A stretch of 64,000 nt of DNA from Ichthyophis bannanicus. Lineage: Eukaryota; Chordata; Amphibia; Gymnophiona; Ichthyophiidae. Below, piece by piece: positions 32,034 to 43,084 of the stretch. The translations under genes were made by a program, and so were the position numbers. The stretch's first letter is position 1, and each line of letters starts with the position of its first letter. The stretch is from NCBI GenBank assembly GCA_033557465.1, contig CM066035.1, positions 919,904,235-919,968,234 on the forward strand, given 5' to 3'. The notes beneath the pieces were generated by a model. That model was not told the DNA's origin, did no database searches, and saw nothing but the letters and a program-made list of their open reading frames with translations.

Positions 32034-32424
32034 AGAATACTATGGGCTCAATATTCAGCAACAGCAGCTAGTCATCACTTCTGAAGGTTAAACCCCTATT
32101 CAATGTGGAGGCCATATCCAGCCACTGGCCTTGACTAACCAAGCAATGGAGATGTTCAGCTGTTGCCTGGTTAGCATTGGCTGCAAACGTTGGGCCAGCT
32201 TTTAAGATGTCTAACTTTTGCCACCAAGGGATAACGGGGCAGCAGCTGAATATCACTGCCTCCACTCTTGTTCTGGTAGACCTTCGTCTGCTGCTATCCC
32301 GCTCTCTCAGTTGGTGTATTCCAAGGATCTGTCTTAGGTCCACTCCTTTTTCTCTCTCTATACCCAGTCCCCTTGGTGCACTCAACTGTTCCCATGGCTT
32401 TCAGTACCATCTTTACTCTGATGA

Positions 32425-32432
32425 CTCCCAGA
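32425..32432. repeat. Target-site duplication of hAT element (left)
   Basis: CTCCCAGA, repeated exactly at 34024-34031. Confidence 0.92.
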
Positions 32433-32522
32433 CAGGGCCGGATTTACCTATACGCCATGTACGCCATGGCGTAGGGCCAACAGCTGGCAAGGGCCCACCC
32501 GGGGCCGGCCCACACACCGCAG

Positions 32523-32790
32523 GGCTTCAGAGGGAGCAGGGTAAGCTCGCGCGAGGCCCCGGCTCCCTCTGTACAGCCGCCAACATGAAGAGCCTTTTCC
32601 TTCACGCTGGCGGCTGTATCTGTAAAGCCGCGATTGCTGGGAAAGGTTAAAGGCAATGCCCTTTAACCTTTCCCAGCATTCGCGGCTTCACAGATACAGC
32701 CGCCAGCGTGAAGGAAAAGGATCTTCACGCTGGCAGCTGTACAGAGGGAGCCGGGGCCTCGCGCGAGCTTACCCAGCTCCCTCTGAAGCC
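32523..32790. repeat. 268-bp near-perfect palindrome
   Basis: Arms of 134 bases meet at 32656/32657, in the segment AAAGGCAATGCCCTTT. The outer ends are GGCTTCAGAGGGAGC and its complement GCTCCCTCTGAAGCC. Only scattered mismatches are seen. Either strand could fold into a long hairpin. Confidence 0.95.
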
Positions 32791-32809
32791 TCTCAGACAG
32801 CCGCGGTGC

Positions 32810-33420
32810 TGGTCGGGGGGGCCAAGGACTGCATGGGCTGTGATTGGGGGGGACCTGGACCGGAAAAGGGCTGGGGGGGGACTTGGAATGGAAATGGGTT
32901 GTGAGGGGGGGGGGACCTGGACCGGAAAAGGGATATGGGGGGGGGGACGTGGACTCGAAAGAAAAGGGATGTGATGGGGGGGGGGCCCTAAACTTAAAAA
33001 GGGCTATGGGGGGGGGGGGGGGACTTGGACTGGAAATGGGTTGTGAAGGGGGGGGGCCTGGACCGGAAAAGGGCTATGGGGGGGGGGGCCTTGGACTGGA
33101 AAGAAATGGGCTGTGATGGGGGGGGACCTGAACTGTAAAAGGGCTATGGGGGGGGGACGACATGGACTGGAAATGGGTTGTGATGGGGAGGGGGACCTGG
33201 ACTGGAAATGGGCTGTGATAGGGGGGGGGGGAACTAGGACTGCAAATGGGCTGTGATGGTGCAGGGGGACTCGGACTGCAAATGGGATGTGATGGTGGGG
33301 GCTAGGACTGGAAATAGGCTGTGATGGGGGGGGGGCTAGGACTGGAAATGGCCTGCGATGTGAAGGCTAGCACTGGAAATGGGCTGATGAAGAGCTAGAA
33401 TAGGACTGGAAATGGGCTGA
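32810..33420. repeat. G-run minisatellite
   Basis: Tandem units of about 40-60 bp of the type GGACTGGAAATGGGCTGTGA followed by a run of 6-14 G. Copy borders drift in the right half. The strand asymmetry and repeated G runs could form G-quadruplexes. Confidence 0.9.
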
Positions 33421-35115
33421 TGTGGGGCATGGGAGAATGGGACTAGAAGGGAGTGGATGCTGGGTGGGTCTAGAACTATAAGGGAACTGATTTTGGGGGA
33501 GGACTAGAATGGATGGGGAATGAGAATGGAGGGAAAAATATTTTGTGTGGAAGAAAAGTCTATGATGGGCTGGGTATTGGGAGAGTAAGAGGGGCTTGGA
33601 AGGGTGAAATTTAAATGGATGATAAAGGAATAAGGAAAGAATTGGGGGAAAGAGCAAAAGGGAAACAATCAGTATGTTAAAGCAGAAATAGAGAGAGAAT
33701 GGAAAACATCTAAAAGAGAAGAAAGGACAAATGGATAGCTAGCAGAAGACACGAAGAAACCAGAAGAAAGTGACTGGAGCAATTGCAACTGAAAAATTGC
33801 CCAAACAGAAGGTAGAAAAATACTTTTTATTTTGAATTTATTAACTGGAATATGTCTTTTTTAATGTATTTCTTGAATTCCGATGCTGATTTTGTCCCTT
33901 TGTCAGGCAATTCTATACATCTATTGCCATTTCTGTTTTGGTAAGTTGATCTCGTTTTTATTTTTTCTGGGGGCCCACAATATTTGTTGGCGTAGGGCCT
34001 CACTCAAGGTAAATCCGGCCCTGCTCCCAGATCTAACTCTCTACACCTGAAATCTCTCCGGCAATCTAGGCCAGGATCTCTGCCTGTTTTTCTAACATTG
34101 CTGCTTGGCGTCTCACCACCACTTGAAACGGAACATGGCCAAAACTGAGCTTATTTTTCCCCCTAAACCCTCCTCTTCCCTTCCTCCTTTCAAAGTCTCT
34201 GTGGATAACTCTCTACTTCTCCCCGTTTCCTCAGCTCGCAACCTTGGGGTCATCTGACTCCTCTCTCTCCTTCTCCACACACATCCAACTGAAAGCTAAC
34301 ACCTGCCATTTCTTTCTCTCTAACATCAACAAAATCCCTCATTCCTTTCTGAACACACTACTAAGACATTTATGCACTCTTTAGTCACCTCCCATCTAGA
34401 CTATTGTAACCTATTCCTTGCTGGTCTCCCTCTGAATCATCTCTCTCCCTTTCAATCTTTTCAACACTCTGCTGCGCGGCTAATCTTCCGTCAGCCTCGT
34501 TATGCTCATATTACCCCTCTTCTCAAGTCACTTCATTGCTCCCTATCCGTTTCCGCATCCAGTTCAAACTTCTCCTGCTGTTTGAAGTGCATTCACTCTG
34601 TATAGCTCCTCACTGCCTTTACTCTCTTTCCCTACACACCTCTTCGGGAACTCCGCTCTTCTGGTAAATCATTTCTATCTGTACCCTTCTTTTCTATTGC
34701 TAACTCCAGACTTTGCTCCTTTCACCTTGCTGCTCCTGACGCCTGGAACAAACTACCCGAGTCTGTATGTCAGGTGCCTTCTCTGACCCCTTTTAAATCA
34801 AGGCTGAAAACTCACCTCTTCGCTGCTCCTTTCGGATCTTGACTCATCTGATCTTCTTTGTGTTTCCTTACCATTCCCCCAAGATGTATCCCATATCTAC
34901 AGTTACTGTGTTGTCTGTCTTGACTAGATTGTAAGCTCTGATGTCCAGGGACCATCTTTTACATGTGTCTGTGCAGCGCTGCGTACGTCTTGTAGCGCTA
35001 TACAAATGCTCAGTAATAGTAGTGGCGGCACCCACGGATAGTGCCACTGAATATCCCAACTGCCACAACTAATGTGGTTAACAAGTCTAATTGCTTTGAA
35101 TATCAAGTCCTATAA

Positions 35116-35862
35116 TTTTACATTGAAAATTAAATTCTCAAATTTAAAATGAACATAGAACAGTTCAAATTTAATTTTCTTCCTCCTCCAATATATATTT
35201 GGGTAGAGTGTTGACCCTTTCTTTACAGTGGTAAGAGTTTTGTTTCCCCTATGCAAGAGGTTTAGCTTGTTGGATATATTACAGATCGCCAGATTTAGGT
35301 GGCCAGGAAAACTAGTAGCTCAGGCCACCAGATGGTAATCAAAAGATTAGTAGCTTAATGCCCTAAATGTCTAACCTAGTAGCAGAGGTGGGGGGGGGAG
35401 ATGTTTGAAGTCACCCCGAATGTCATAAATGTTGAGTATTAGCTGCTTGAATCTCGCTACAGAGTCTGCAAGTATGAAATTATCTACAAATCTTCAATTC
35501 CTTGAGGATGACTTGCCTTGCACGAGTTTCGGATGGCAAGGTACGAATTAAGCCTAGAATGAAAGGGAAGCTTTGCTTTGAGGGGTTCTGAGATGCCTGG
35601 TTCCATTCCAAAGGGACAGAATGTGATGAGAAGTAATTCAGATAATAACTTGATCTTCTGCTGCCTTATGAGTTGATATACAGTATATGAGGCAGAATTT
35701 GCAGTTCTTTGAATGAATGCTTAAAAAGCAGAATTCATATATGGCTATGTGGTAAGGTGTTGATTTATGTCTCTATAAATGTCTTTATTTTAACTAGTGA
35801 ATCCCAGAGAGATAGGGAAGAGTAAAAACCTTGATGTAATGCCTAGTTGAGGGAACAATAAG
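35116..35862. other. Unassigned intron sequence
   Basis: No repeat family or exon recognised. A nine-base G run lies near 35390. Confidence 0.4.
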
Positions 35863-36335
35863 GTGATATTGGACCTTACCTGCTCATTTTCTTGCCTCGA
35901 GTCCCTCCAGTCCAGTCCAGTCCAGTCTCCTGGGTTTTGTCCCCCTCCAGAAGATGGAGATTGAGAACTTCAAACTTCTGTAATGTCATCACATAAGGGA
36001 GGCAGACTCCCTTCAGAAGTCAGTATGATCCTCCCCAAGCAGAAAAATCTCAAGAATAGGAACTCTGGCAACTGCTTAACTGCATACAAAGTAACAAATC
36101 TCCTTAAGGCACTGGTTCAAGGGGAGTTACCCCTCCGGAAAGCAAATGTAAATAGAATTCTGGAACCCCAAAGGAGAATTTACAAACCTGACCATGCCAG
36201 ATATACGCATCCAGGCCTTGCTACTGCTCAACTGACAGGCAGGTTATGGACTGGAGGGACTCAAGGAAAGGAAATTAGCAGGTAAGGTCTAATTTCACCT
36301 TCCATATCATCCCTCCAGTCCAGTCCAGTCCACAC
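35863..36335 (-). mobile_element. DIRS element A: outer end and internal complementary region
   Basis: The 51 bases at 35863-35913 are the inverted complement of 36248-36298 with few mismatches. After the latter comes CCCTCCAGTCCAGTCCAGTC and GGGATGTACCAGAGCAG. This split inverted-repeat layout is that of the DIRS left terminus plus internal complementary region. The opposite terminus is probably at about 49580-49680, which shares GTCCCTCCAGTCCAGTCC in inverted form. Confidence 0.75.
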
Positions 36336-36958
36336 TCCTGGGATGTACCAGAGCAGTAATCAAGAATGAGAGGGGCCAGCGAGGCCAGCCTGTAGCACCC
36401 ATGCCCCGAAATTGCTCATCATTTCGTGCCTGCACATTCAAGAGGTAGTGTTGAATAAAAGTATGCAGGGATGACCAGGTAGCCACCCTGCAGATATCCG
36501 CCAGTGGCACCAGACTGAACTCTGACCATGATGCTTCCTGCACCCTGATGGAATGTGCTTGAAGCCCTACAGGGAGAGCCTTGCGGCACAACAGATAAAC
36601 CAAAGCAATGGCCTCTTTCAATCAACAGACAATGGAAGCCTTCAAAGCGGCCTCCCCCACAGAGGCCCACCAAAGAGGAGAGGCAACAGACCTGACTGAC
36701 AAAAGGACTCGGTGCACTTGATATATCCATTGAGCACCCTGTGCACATCAAGAAGACGCAGACAGCAATCTACAGAGTCCAAAAAAGTTGGAAGCATCAC
36801 GGTTTGATTAACATGAAAGGTGGACACTGCTTTAGGCAAAGAGGAGGGCACCAGCCACAGGACTACTTTCTCCTTGGAAAATAGTAGAAAAGGTTCTCTA
36901 CACAGAAGAGCCTACTGCTCTGAAATGGCCATCAAAAATATCACCTTTAGAGTGAGGT
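36300..36958 (-). pseudogene. DIRS tyrosine recombinase, C-terminal catalytic part
   Basis: Minus-strand pieces read LLPLLFGGPLWGR, KEAIALVYLLCRKALPVGLQ, AHSIRVQEASW (the HxxR box), ADICRVATWSSLHTFIQHY (with the nucleophile Tyr) and LLNVQARNDEQF. These are the C-terminal motifs of DIRS-type tyrosine recombinases, which insert a circular DNA copy without target duplication. Frame changes upstream break the gene, and the CR1 copy at 36959 interrupts it. Confidence 0.85.
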
Positions 36959-37457
36959 AAGAACATAAGATATGCCATACTGGGTCAGATCAAGGTCCAT
37001 CAAGCCCAGTATCCTGTTTCCAACAGATGCCAATCTAGGTCATAAGTACCTAGCAGTTTCCCCAAAAGACACAGGTTCCGCAATGCTTGTATTGCATCAA
37101 GCAGTAGATATTATTAAAGGGAACCCAGAATAGTTTATAGACCTTTCCTCCAGGAACTTGTCCAAACCTTTTTTAAACCCAGATACACTAATAGCTTCTA
37201 CTACATCCTCCGGTAACAAATTCCAGAGTTTGATTACATGTTGAGTGAAAAAATATTTTCTCTTATTAGTCTTAAATAAGTTACCCTGAAGCTTCAATGC
37301 ATGCCCCCTAGTCTTTCTATATTTTGACGGCGTAAACAATTGATCTACGTTTACCCATTCCACTCCATTCATTAATTTATAGACCTCTATCATATCTCCC
37401 CTCAGACGTCTCTTTTCCAGGTTGAAAAGCCCTAACCTTTTTAGCCTGTCTTCATAG

Positions 37458-37605
37458 GGACAGCAATCTCAGGCCAGAGGGACTGGGGTTTCTAGTCCTA
37501 TAGGACAAGGGAATGTATCCAGTACCTGTTTGTAGTATAAACTCTTTGATTAAAGGATAAGGCGGTATAGAAAACTGGTAAAATAAGTAAGTAAATAAAA
37601 TAGGG
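37458..37605 (+). mobile_element. CORE-SINE fragment inside CR1
   Basis: Has the SINE wording GACTGGGGTTTCTAGTCC and the tail GATAAGGCGGTATAGAAAAC followed by an AAGTAAATAAAATA end. The CR1 frame continues on both sides, with ATAGGG near each border as a possible target duplication. Confidence 0.75.
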
Positions 37606-38402
37606 GTATCCTTCCATGCCCTTTACCATTTTGGTGGCTCTTCTCTGTACCTTTTCTAATAACGCTATATCCTTTTTAAGACACGGCGACCAGAATGGAC
37701 GATAGAGAGGCATTATAATATCCTTTGTTTTATTTTCCATTCCTTTCCTTATGATACCTAGCATTCTATTTGCTCTGTTGGCCGCCGCTGCACACTGGGG
37801 GAGGGTTTTAACATGTTATCCATGATGACGCCTATATCTTTCTCCCAGGTGGTGGTTTCTAATGTGGAACCTTGCATCGTGTAACCATAGTTTGGGTTGT
37901 TCTTTCCTAGGTGCATAACTTTGCACTTGTCCACATTAAATTTCATCTTCCATTTGGATGCCAAGCTTTCCAATTTATCAAGATCCTCTTGCAATTTTCC
38001 ACAATCCTCATGGGTTTTAACAATTTTGAATAGTTTTGTGTCATCTGCAAATTTGATAACCTCACTCTTTATTCCCATTTCTAGATCATTTATGAATATG
38101 TTAAAAGGCAGCAGATCCAGCACAGATCTCTAGGGTACTCCACTATTCACCTTTCTCCATTGGAAAAGTGGCCATTTAGCACTATCCTCTGCTTTCTATC
38201 TTTTAACCAGTTCCTGATGCACAATAGTACACCACCTCCTATCCCATGACTTTAATTTTGCCAAAAGTCTCTCATGAGAAACCTTGTCAAAGGCTTTCTG
38301 AAAGTCCAGATACACTATATCAACCAACTCGCCTTTGTCTACCTATTTATTCACACCTTCAAAAAAATATTAGTAAGACAAGAACTTCCTTGGCTAAAGC
38401 CA

Positions 38403-39616
38403 ACATCACCCTCAAGTGGTTCCAGTCACACCTCGGAGGCAGACATCTGGTCCACTCACTTCAACTACTTTCCACACCAACCAAGGAGTTCCTCAAGGAT
38501 TTTCATTCTCTGCTCTTAACATTTATGTACAACCAGTTTGCAACATATTCAGGAAACACAATATACAATATGCCATATATGCAGATGATATTATGGCATA
38601 CACCCCAAGCCAGTTAGACACTCTAGACTTCACTACAATGTCAACGTGCCTCCATGAAATGATAACTTGGCTTACCAACAACAACCTCAACATCAACATC
38701 AAGAAGACTGAGGCAATAATCACCACAAGGAACACTGATTTCACCCCCGCCTCAGTCAAAATTGCCAATTCTCAAATTACAATAACGGATGAAGTCCGAT
38801 ACCTGGGTATCATCATTGACAAGCATCTCAAGCTACAAGCTCATATCAACAAAACCTCCAGGTCTGCCTTCCAAAAGCTTGCAATAATCAGAAGATTAAA
38901 ACCTCTCCTTAGTCAAGAACACTTCAACACAGTATGCCAGTCCATCATAATGCCATTACTGGACTATGGTAATGCCCTCTTCCAAGGGTTGCCCAAACAA
39001 ACTACCCGACCCCTGCAGCTAGTCCAAAACACTGCTGCCCAAACGATCATGGGATCATCTCAGCAGGAGCATATAACTCCCCTCCTGCACCAATTACATT
39101 GGTTGCCAATTACATCACGTGCCAAATACAAATCTGCCCTTGCCATCTTCAAGATCAAAAACAACCTAACAGCCAGAAGTCTGCAGGATCTCATCTGTAC
39201 CAAACTTAACAACAGACCTGAGAGAAGCAGCAATATCAATACCACACCTACACCCAACCTGTTCACAAAAGCCAAACAAACCACTGCCAAGAGGGCCCTC
39301 TCGCTTGCCGCTCCCTCTATCTGGAACACTCTCCTGGAAAAAATAAGAACCACAGATAAAGGACTTTTGGAAACAGCTCAAGACCCTTCTTTTCATCGAG
39401 CACTTCAATGAAACCTCATGCTCCCCCTCATGACCAATTACGTATACATCACATTGTACATAAGTTATACATTAGCATTCCCAGTTCTCCCCTTCCCTAT
39501 GTTTGCTAAGAAAGTTATTCTGTAATAGGATAAAGTTCTCTGTAAATTGAAGTTTTATTGTAAACTGCCTTGATTTTAAGATAAGGCGGTATAGAAAAAA
39601 TTTTAAAATAAATAAA
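38403..39616 (+). mobile_element. L2 LINE, 5'-truncated, inside CR1
   Basis: The RT part begins just upstream of GVPQGFSFSALN, with the YADD block YAIYADDIMAY at about 38569-38601. It continues RYLGIIIDKHLKLQAHINKT, LDYGNALFQGLPKQTTRP, HITPLLHQLHWLPITSRAK, FHRALQ and stop at 39409-39411. The frame 38416-39411 is open for 331 codons, so this is a young copy. The 3' end is TTTTAAGATAAGGCGGTATAG plus A-rich repeats. Confidence 0.92.
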
Positions 39617-41272
39617 TGTTGGCTGTCTCCCATTAAGCCATGACTAACTACATGTTCAGTGATTTTGTTCTTTATGATGGTTTCTACCACTTTTCCCAAT
39701 ACTGACGTCAGGCTCACCGGTCTGTAATTTCCCGGATCACCCCTGGAACCCTTTTTAAAAATTGGCGTTACATTGGCCTTTCTCCAATCTTCAGGTATTA
39801 CAGATGATTTTAATGATAGTTCACAGATTACTAATAGTAGGTCTGCAATCTCATATTTCAGTTCTTTCAACACCCTTGGATGTATACCATCCGGTCCAGG
39901 TGATTTGCTACTCTTCACTTTATCAAATAGTTGTAATACTTTTTTCCAGTATATTGATTTTTCCTTCAATTCTTCCGTAGCATCACCTTTAAATACCATT
40001 TCAGTCAAGGGTAACATCCCTACATCTTCCTCAGTAAAGACCAAAGCAAACAATTAATTCAGTCTCTCCGCTATGGCCTTGTCCCCTTCGTGCCCCTTTT
40101 ACCCCTCTATCATCTAATGGTCCAAATGACTCTCTCAAAGTTTTTTTTGCTACAAATGTACTTGAAAAAGTCTTTATTATGTGTTTTTGCTTCCACAGGA
40201 AGCTTCTTCTCAAATTCTCTCGTTGCCTGCCTTATCAATGCCTTGCATCCAATTTGTCAGTGCTTGTGTTGTTTCCAGTTTTCGTCATTTGGCTCCTTTT
40301 TTCCATTTCCTGAAAGATGCCTTTTTGGCAATAACAGCCTCTCTGACCTCACCTTTAAACCATGCTGGCAGTTTTTTGGAATTCCTTCCACTTTTCTTAA
40401 AGTGTGGAATACAGCTGGTCTGGACTTCCAAGATAGTATTTTTAAACAACACCCAAGCTTGATGTAAATCTTTAACCTTTGCAACTGCTGCTTTTAGATT
40501 TTTCTTAACTATTTTCCTCATTTTATCATAGTCTCCCATTTCAAAGTTAAAAGGTAGTACTGTGGATTTCCTTACCCTCACTGCTCCATTAATTAAATCA
40601 AATGCGATCATGCTATGATCACTATTGCCAAGTGGGGGTAATTGATATCACCCAATATTATTACTGTGTTGTAACTTTTGTTAGCTTCCTTGATTTCTTT
40701 GAGCATTTCATTATCCATTTTTTCATTCTGGCCTGGCAGTTGATAGTACACCCCCCACTGCCATTGCCTTCCCCTTCACCTTTTTACATGGTGTTTCAAT
40801 CCATAGAGATTCTACAGTGAAGTTTGTTTCCTGTAAAACTTTAATCCTTTGTGACTCAATGTCCTTTCTAACATAGAGCGCAAACCCTCCACCAATTTGA
40901 TCTGCTCTATCATTACGATATAGTTTGTACCCAGGTATTAGTGTCCCACTGGTTGTCCTTCTTCCACCATGTCTCTGAGATACCAATCATATCTAACCTC
41001 TCATTTAGTGCTATATATTCTAACTCTCCCATCTTATTGTTTAGAATTCTAGCATTTGCATACAAGCATTTTAGAGGCTGTATTTTATTCATATCATTCT
41101 GGCTATCAGTAAGCAGGGGTATTTTGGCATCTTTAAGCTCTGTCTGCTCTGTATTCAAGGGCATTTGGGCTACTTTTGTCTTTATTTGAACCTCTCTATT
41201 GACATGCCCTCTTTTTCTAGTATCCTTAAAGGATCCATTGTTCTGAACCATGCACTCTTGGGTGACTGTCAC
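39617..41272 (-). pseudogene. CR1 ORF2: endonuclease and RT N-terminal half
   Basis: From right to left the minus strand gives the endonuclease start LKCLYANARILNNKMGELEY, MIGISETWWKKDNQWDTN, GGGFALYVRKDIESQRIKVL and VESLWIETPCKKVKGKA, then a likely deletion near 40640-40740. The linker follows (FDLINGAVRVRKSTVLPFNF, PAWFKGEVREAVIAKK), then the RT N-terminus SKSPGPDGIHPRVLK and IPEDWRKANVTPIFKKG. The catalytic histidine end of the endonuclease is not seen, fitting the deletion. Broken by several frame changes. Confidence 0.85.
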
Positions 41273-41286
41273 CTTTCCCCTATTAT

Positions 41287-42207
41287 CTAGTTTATAAGCT
41301 GCTCTATCACCTTTGTTAAGGTTGATGCCAGCAGACTGGTTCCGTCCCGGTTAAGGTGGAGCCCATCCCTTCGGAAGAGCCCCTCCTTTCCCCAGAATGT
41401 TCCCCAGTTACTAACAAATCCAAAACCCTCATCCTTGCATCGTTGTCTCATCCATGCATTGAGACTCCAGAGCTCTGCCTGCCTTTTGGGTCCTGCACGT
41501 GGAATGGAAAGCATTCCTGAAAATGCTACCCTGGAAGTTCTGGATTTCAACTTCCTACCTAAAAGCCTAAATTTAGTCTCCATAACCTCCCTACCACACT
41601 TTCCTATGTCATTGGTACCAACATGTACCAAGACAGCAGACTCCTCCCCAACACTATCTAAGACCTTGTCTAGGTGGGGCATGAGATCCGCTACCTTCAC
41701 ACTATGCAGGCATGTTACCAGGTGATCCTCATGACCACCAGCCACCCAACTATCTACATGCCTAATGATCAAATCACCAACTATAACAGCTGTCCTAACC
41801 CTTCCCTCGTGGGCACATGGCCCTGGAGAAACCTCCTCGGTGCGAGAGGGTTTTACATCACCTGGAGGACAGGTCCTAGCTACAGGATCACTTCCTGCCA
41901 CACCAGGGTGATGCTCTCCTGTCACGTGGCCTCTCTCCTCCATGGCAACAGGGATGCTGCCAGACTGGTGGTGGGACTTCAGGACTATATCCCTGTAGGT
42001 CTCGTCTATTTATCTCTCTGTCTTTCTCATGTCCTCCAAGTCTGTTATTCTAGCCTCCAGAGATCGGACTCATTCCCTGAGAGCAAAGAGCTCCTTGCAC
42101 CTAGTGCACATGTAAGAACCCTCATCAACTGGGAGAAAATCATACATGTGACACTCGGTGCAAACGACTGGAAAACCCCTATCTCGCTGCTGGACTGCTG
42201 TCTGCAT
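41287..42207 (-). pseudogene. CR1 ORF1: zinc-finger plus SGNH esterase-like protein
   Basis: Starts ATG 42207 with MQTAVQQRDRG and a Cys4-type zinc motif (CTEC about 15 residues in, later CTRC). A coiled-coil segment (VRSLEARITDLEDM) follows, then an SGNH/GDSL hydrolase domain. Block I reads AVIVGDLIIRHVD where the family has GDS, so the catalytic serine is replaced by leucine. The Asn block is HVGTNDIGK and the last block is DGLHLNRDGTSLL. Two in-frame stops lie in the N-terminal part (about 42080 and 42015). The esterase part (41287-41943) is otherwise open for 218 codons. Confidence 0.85.
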
Positions 42208-42949
42208 CTTAGTTTTAAGGTTGTGTTTAGGTATTTAAATTCTTAACTTACTAAGGGTTGCTGGGGATACTTATATTAATAAAACTATACCTAATATGTT
42301 TAATGTACTTTGTTCACCTGAAACTTAATTAATCTCAGGTCCTTAATGTATGCCTGATGAGGATAAACAGCTGCACTTGAGAGTGAATATGACACCTCCT
42401 TTCCTTTAAGAGGTTTAAGCACCTATAAAGCTACGATTATTGCAGGGGTGAGTGGGTGTCGGGGAGGGAGGGAGGGACAGAAAGAAGACCTATTAAAAGC
42501 TGGCTACTACACAGTACCCTGTCTTGTGCCCCTAAGGTAATCTGTGACCAATTTCCTGGGTGATTCACACAGCCCTTGCTTTGATAGAGAGAGTCTTGGG
42601 TTCCGAATTTAACCAGAAAGCTCTCTGCTGTGTTTTAAATTTAAACTGAAAGCTTTTTGCTGCTGCTAGGCCTTGATTGAGTATTAAATTTAAACTACAA
42701 GATCTCTGCTGGGTTTTAAACTTAAACCGATAGCTACCTGTTGCATTTTTAATTTAACTAAAAGCTCTTTGCTGATACTAGGCCCTTACTGATTTAACAA
42801 TACACTGGATTCACAGATTAATCTAAAGAATTCCTTTTTCGCCAAGATTTAGAAAAATTCCAAGAAGTAAATACTTACAATTGCAGATCTCTCTCCAGAA
42901 GTAGCAGTCCCTTTTTGTAGTCCTTCAAGACTCAAAGAGGATTACCAGG
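42208..42949 (-). other. Probable CR1 5' UTR
   Basis: Upstream of CR1 ORF1 lies a stretch with repeated TTTAAATTTAAACT-type words alternating with AGCTCTCTGCTG-type words (42600-42790). No frame is visible. It is assigned to the CR1 element from position only. Confidence 0.45.
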
Positions 42950-43065
42950 CTTTTCTTCTGAGGCAATGGAGTAAATTGCCCAAGGCCACAAGGTGTCAGT
43001 GGGACTCAAACCCTGGTCTTTTGTTCACTAGGCCACTGTGCTATTCACTAGGCTATTCCTCTGAA
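42950..43065 (-). mobile_element. tRNA-CORE SINE fragment
   Basis: On the minus strand it carries CACTAGGCCACAC/AGTGG-type A-box wording, GAGTCCCACTGACACC and the CORE phrase CCTTGTGGCCTTGGGCAA. Confidence 0.6.
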
Positions 43066-43084
43066 GTCGCAGATGCCAGAGGCT

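Larger units (their letters stand above)
32433..34023. mobile_element. Non-autonomous hAT element, 1591 bp
   Basis: Terminal inverted repeats are CAGGGCCGGATTTACC at the left and CAGGGCCGGATTTACC (reverse complement of the right end). The 8-bp duplication CTCCCAGA sits on both sides. It holds a 268-bp palindrome (32523-32790) and a G-rich tandem array (32810-33420). No transposase is present, so it would be moved in trans. Confidence 0.95.
32266..35012 (+). pseudogene. L2 LINE fragment carrying a hAT insertion
   Basis: Before the hAT element (32266-32432) the frame pieces read FQGSVLGPLLF and SHGFQYHLYSDDSQ (YADD region, Ala to Ser). After it (34032 onward) come KTELIFPPKPSSSLPPFK, RNLGVI, TSHLDYCNLFLAGLPL and HITPLL. 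The 3' end TGCAGCGCTGCGTACGTCTT then GTAGCGCTATACAAATG is the conserved vertebrate L2 terminus. Many stops and shifts make it inactive. Confidence 0.9.
32041..35115. mobile_element. Palindromic MITE family copy, split by an L2
   Basis: The left part (32041-32265) starts TATGGGCTCAATATTCAGC. The right part (35013-35115) ends GAATATCAAGTCCTATA, whose reverse complement matches the left end in pattern. The middle, 32266-35012, is an L2 LINE that itself contains a hAT element. Non-coding. Confidence 0.6.
36959..42900 (-). mobile_element. CR1 LINE, near full length, minus strand
   Basis: From right to left: a presumed 5' UTR (42208-42900), ORF1 (42207-41287), ORF2 endonuclease (about 41200-40740), RT (about 40600-37130) and the 3' end (about 36959-37100). 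A SINE (37458-37605) and an L2 fragment (38403-39616) are inserted into the RT part, and the RT frame resumes cleanly after each. Stops and shifts make it inactive. Its insertion split a DIRS element. Confidence 0.9.

Noticed and set aside
36300..36958. Phage-type integrase or provirus
   Set aside because: The recombinase motifs are those of DIRS retrotransposons and the inverted ends agree with that.
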